Under the pieces are notes generated by a model. It did no database searches and had not been told where the DNA came from. It saw only the letters and a list, made by a program, of their open reading frames with translations. A DNA stretch of 6,157 bases from an uncultured Opitutia bacterium (GTDB lineage: Bacteria > Verrucomicrobiota > Verrucomicrobiia > Opitutales > UBA953): assembly GCA_903868455.1 (NCBI GenBank), contig CAIPVK010000292.1, forward strand, positions 1-6,157, in the 5' to 3' direction. Positions 5,328 through 6,157 of this stretch are shown one piece after another. The translations under genes and the position numbers were made by a program. Positions within the stretch are counted from its first letter, which is position 1; each line of letters opens with the position of its first letter.

Positions 5328-6096
5328 CGCGGAGGCGGCGGAGGGCGGCGGCGTGCAGGGCCGGGGCGGCGGCGAGGACGTTGCCGGCGGCGACGGGATC
5401 CCCGCCGTCCCACGACGTGACGGTGGCGCCGGCGCCGCGCAGGACGGGCAGGACGGGGACGAGGTCCCAGGGGTTCATCACCGGGTCGGCCATCAGGTGC
5501 GCGCGACCGGCGGCCAGCATGAGATGGCCGTAGCCGTCGCCCCAGGTGCGGACGAACCCGCAGCCGGCGGCGAGGCCCGCCCAGTCGGCGGCGGGATGGT
5601 GGCGACGGATGTTCTCGGCGTCGGTCGTCACCACCACGGCCTCGGCGAGGGGGGCGTCCGCGACGCGCGTGGGCTTGCCGTTGAGGGTGGCGGTGCGACC
5701 GTCGCCCTCGGCGCGCTCGCGCAGGACGGGCTGGTCAATGACGCCGAGGAGGGGCTCGCCCCGGAAACGCAGGCCGACGAGGATGGCGAAGAGCGGGACG
5801 CGCGAGACGAAGGATTTCGTGCCGTCGATGGGGTCGAGCACCCAGCAGAGCTCGGCGTCGGCGCGCTCGGCGCCGAACTCCTCGCCGACGACGCCGTGCG
5901 CGGGGAAGGCGCGCGCGATCGCCGCGCGCATGGCGCGCTCGGCCTCGCGGTCGGCGACGGTCACGGGGGAGCCGTCGGCCTTGGTCTCGACCTCGATGCC
6001 CGGCCGGGCCCAGGCGGCGCGCACGACCTCGCCGGCGACGTCCGCGAGATGGGCGGCGAAGCGCCGGAGCTCGTCGACCTGGGAGGGGGGCAGCAC
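5323..6096 (-). CDS. hisN: Histidinol-phosphatase, inositol-monophosphatase type (HisN)
   Basis: The 257-residue protein belongs to the Mg-dependent inositol monophosphatase superfamily. The probable reaction is histidinol phosphate to histidinol, the step that feeds HisD. Family motifs are KADGSPVTVADREAE (39-53), GEEFG (71-75, metal ligand Glu72 or Glu73), LDPIDGTKSF (87-96, metal ligands Asp88 and Asp91) and NPWDLVPVLPVLRGAGA (208-224, metal ligand Asp210). The PIDGTKSF motif, the WGDGYGHLMLAAGRAHLM stretch (185-202) and the tail with SWDGG are more like Corynebacterium-type HisN than SuhB or CysQ, and hisA and hisD nearby fit. Inositol- or other sugar-phosphate phosphatase activity remains possible. 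The start is GTG; no ATG, GTG or TTG lies in frame between it and the window edge, although that frame is open, so a longer N-terminus cannot be fully excluded. No Shine-Dalgarno sequence is visible. Confidence 0.82.
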   Translation of the reverse strand: MLPPSQVDELRRFAAHLADVAGEVVRAAWARPGIEVETKADGSPVTVADREAERAMRAAIARAFPAHGVVGEEFGAERADAELCWVLDPIDGTKSFVSRVPLFAILVGLRFRGEPLLGVIDQPVLRERAEGDGRTATLNGKPTRVADAPLAEAVVVTTDAENIRRHHPAADWAGLAAGCGFVRTWGDGYGHLMLAAGRAHLMADPVMNPWDLVPVLPVLRGAGATVTSWDGGDPVAAGNVLAAAPALHAAALRRLRG

Positions 6097-6157
6097 GGGG
6101 GGACGCTGTCCGCGCGGCGGCGGCGGGACAAGGCGGAATCGGCGGCGTTTGCCCGGC
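6097..6157 (-). other. Short upstream region of hisN, no clear promoter
   Basis: These 61 nt lie 5' of the hisN GTG and run to the window edge. They are GC-rich with GCC/CGG runs and contain no recognisable -10/-35 pair, Shine-Dalgarno sequence or hairpin followed by a T-run. The hisN promoter is either unconventional or outside the window. Confidence 0.3.

Overview
The window is about 6.2 kb of very GC-rich bacterial chromosome with five tightly packed protein genes, and nearly every third codon position is G or C. Four genes run on the + strand: hisA, a secreted LolA-like protein, hisD and a secreted GH35 beta-galactosidase. One runs on the - strand: an inositol-monophosphatase-type histidinol-phosphatase, hisN. 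No RNA gene, CRISPR array, transposase or phage gene was seen. All stop codons are TGA, and most starts lack a clear Shine-Dalgarno sequence.

Taxonomy is an inference. The two exported proteins next to biosynthetic genes, the LolA-like fold, the GH35 with a discoidin-like tail and the weak ribosome binding sites suggest a Gram-negative, polysaccharide-degrading, high-GC lineage. The PVC group (Planctomycetota or Verrucomicrobiota) or Acidobacteriota are my best guesses, but the window has no marker that settles it.

Layout: positions 1-188 are a non-coding, 86% pyrimidine leader. It holds a perfect eight-copy tandem array of the heptamer CGCTCCY that stops 2 nt before the hisA start codon. 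hisA (189-923) is followed after 40 nt by the LolA-like gene (964-1698), after 7 nt by hisD (1706-3010), and after 2 nt by the GH35 gene (3013-5322). This spacing suggests one transcript. hisN (6096-5323, GTG start) converges on the GH35 gene, and the two TGA stops abut with no spacer inside a 10-bp palindrome.

Function: HisA, HisN and HisD carry out three steps of histidine synthesis. These are ProFAR isomerisation, dephosphorylation of histidinol phosphate, and oxidation of histidinol to histidine. The other his genes are not here, so the pathway is split across loci in this genome or continues outside the window. The LolA-like protein and the beta-galactosidase are predicted to be exported and have no obvious link to histidine. 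They look like passengers in the transcription unit. I found no convincing new multi-gene system. The points most worth a second look are the heptamer leader of hisA and the apparently permuted discoidin module at the end of the GH35 enzyme.
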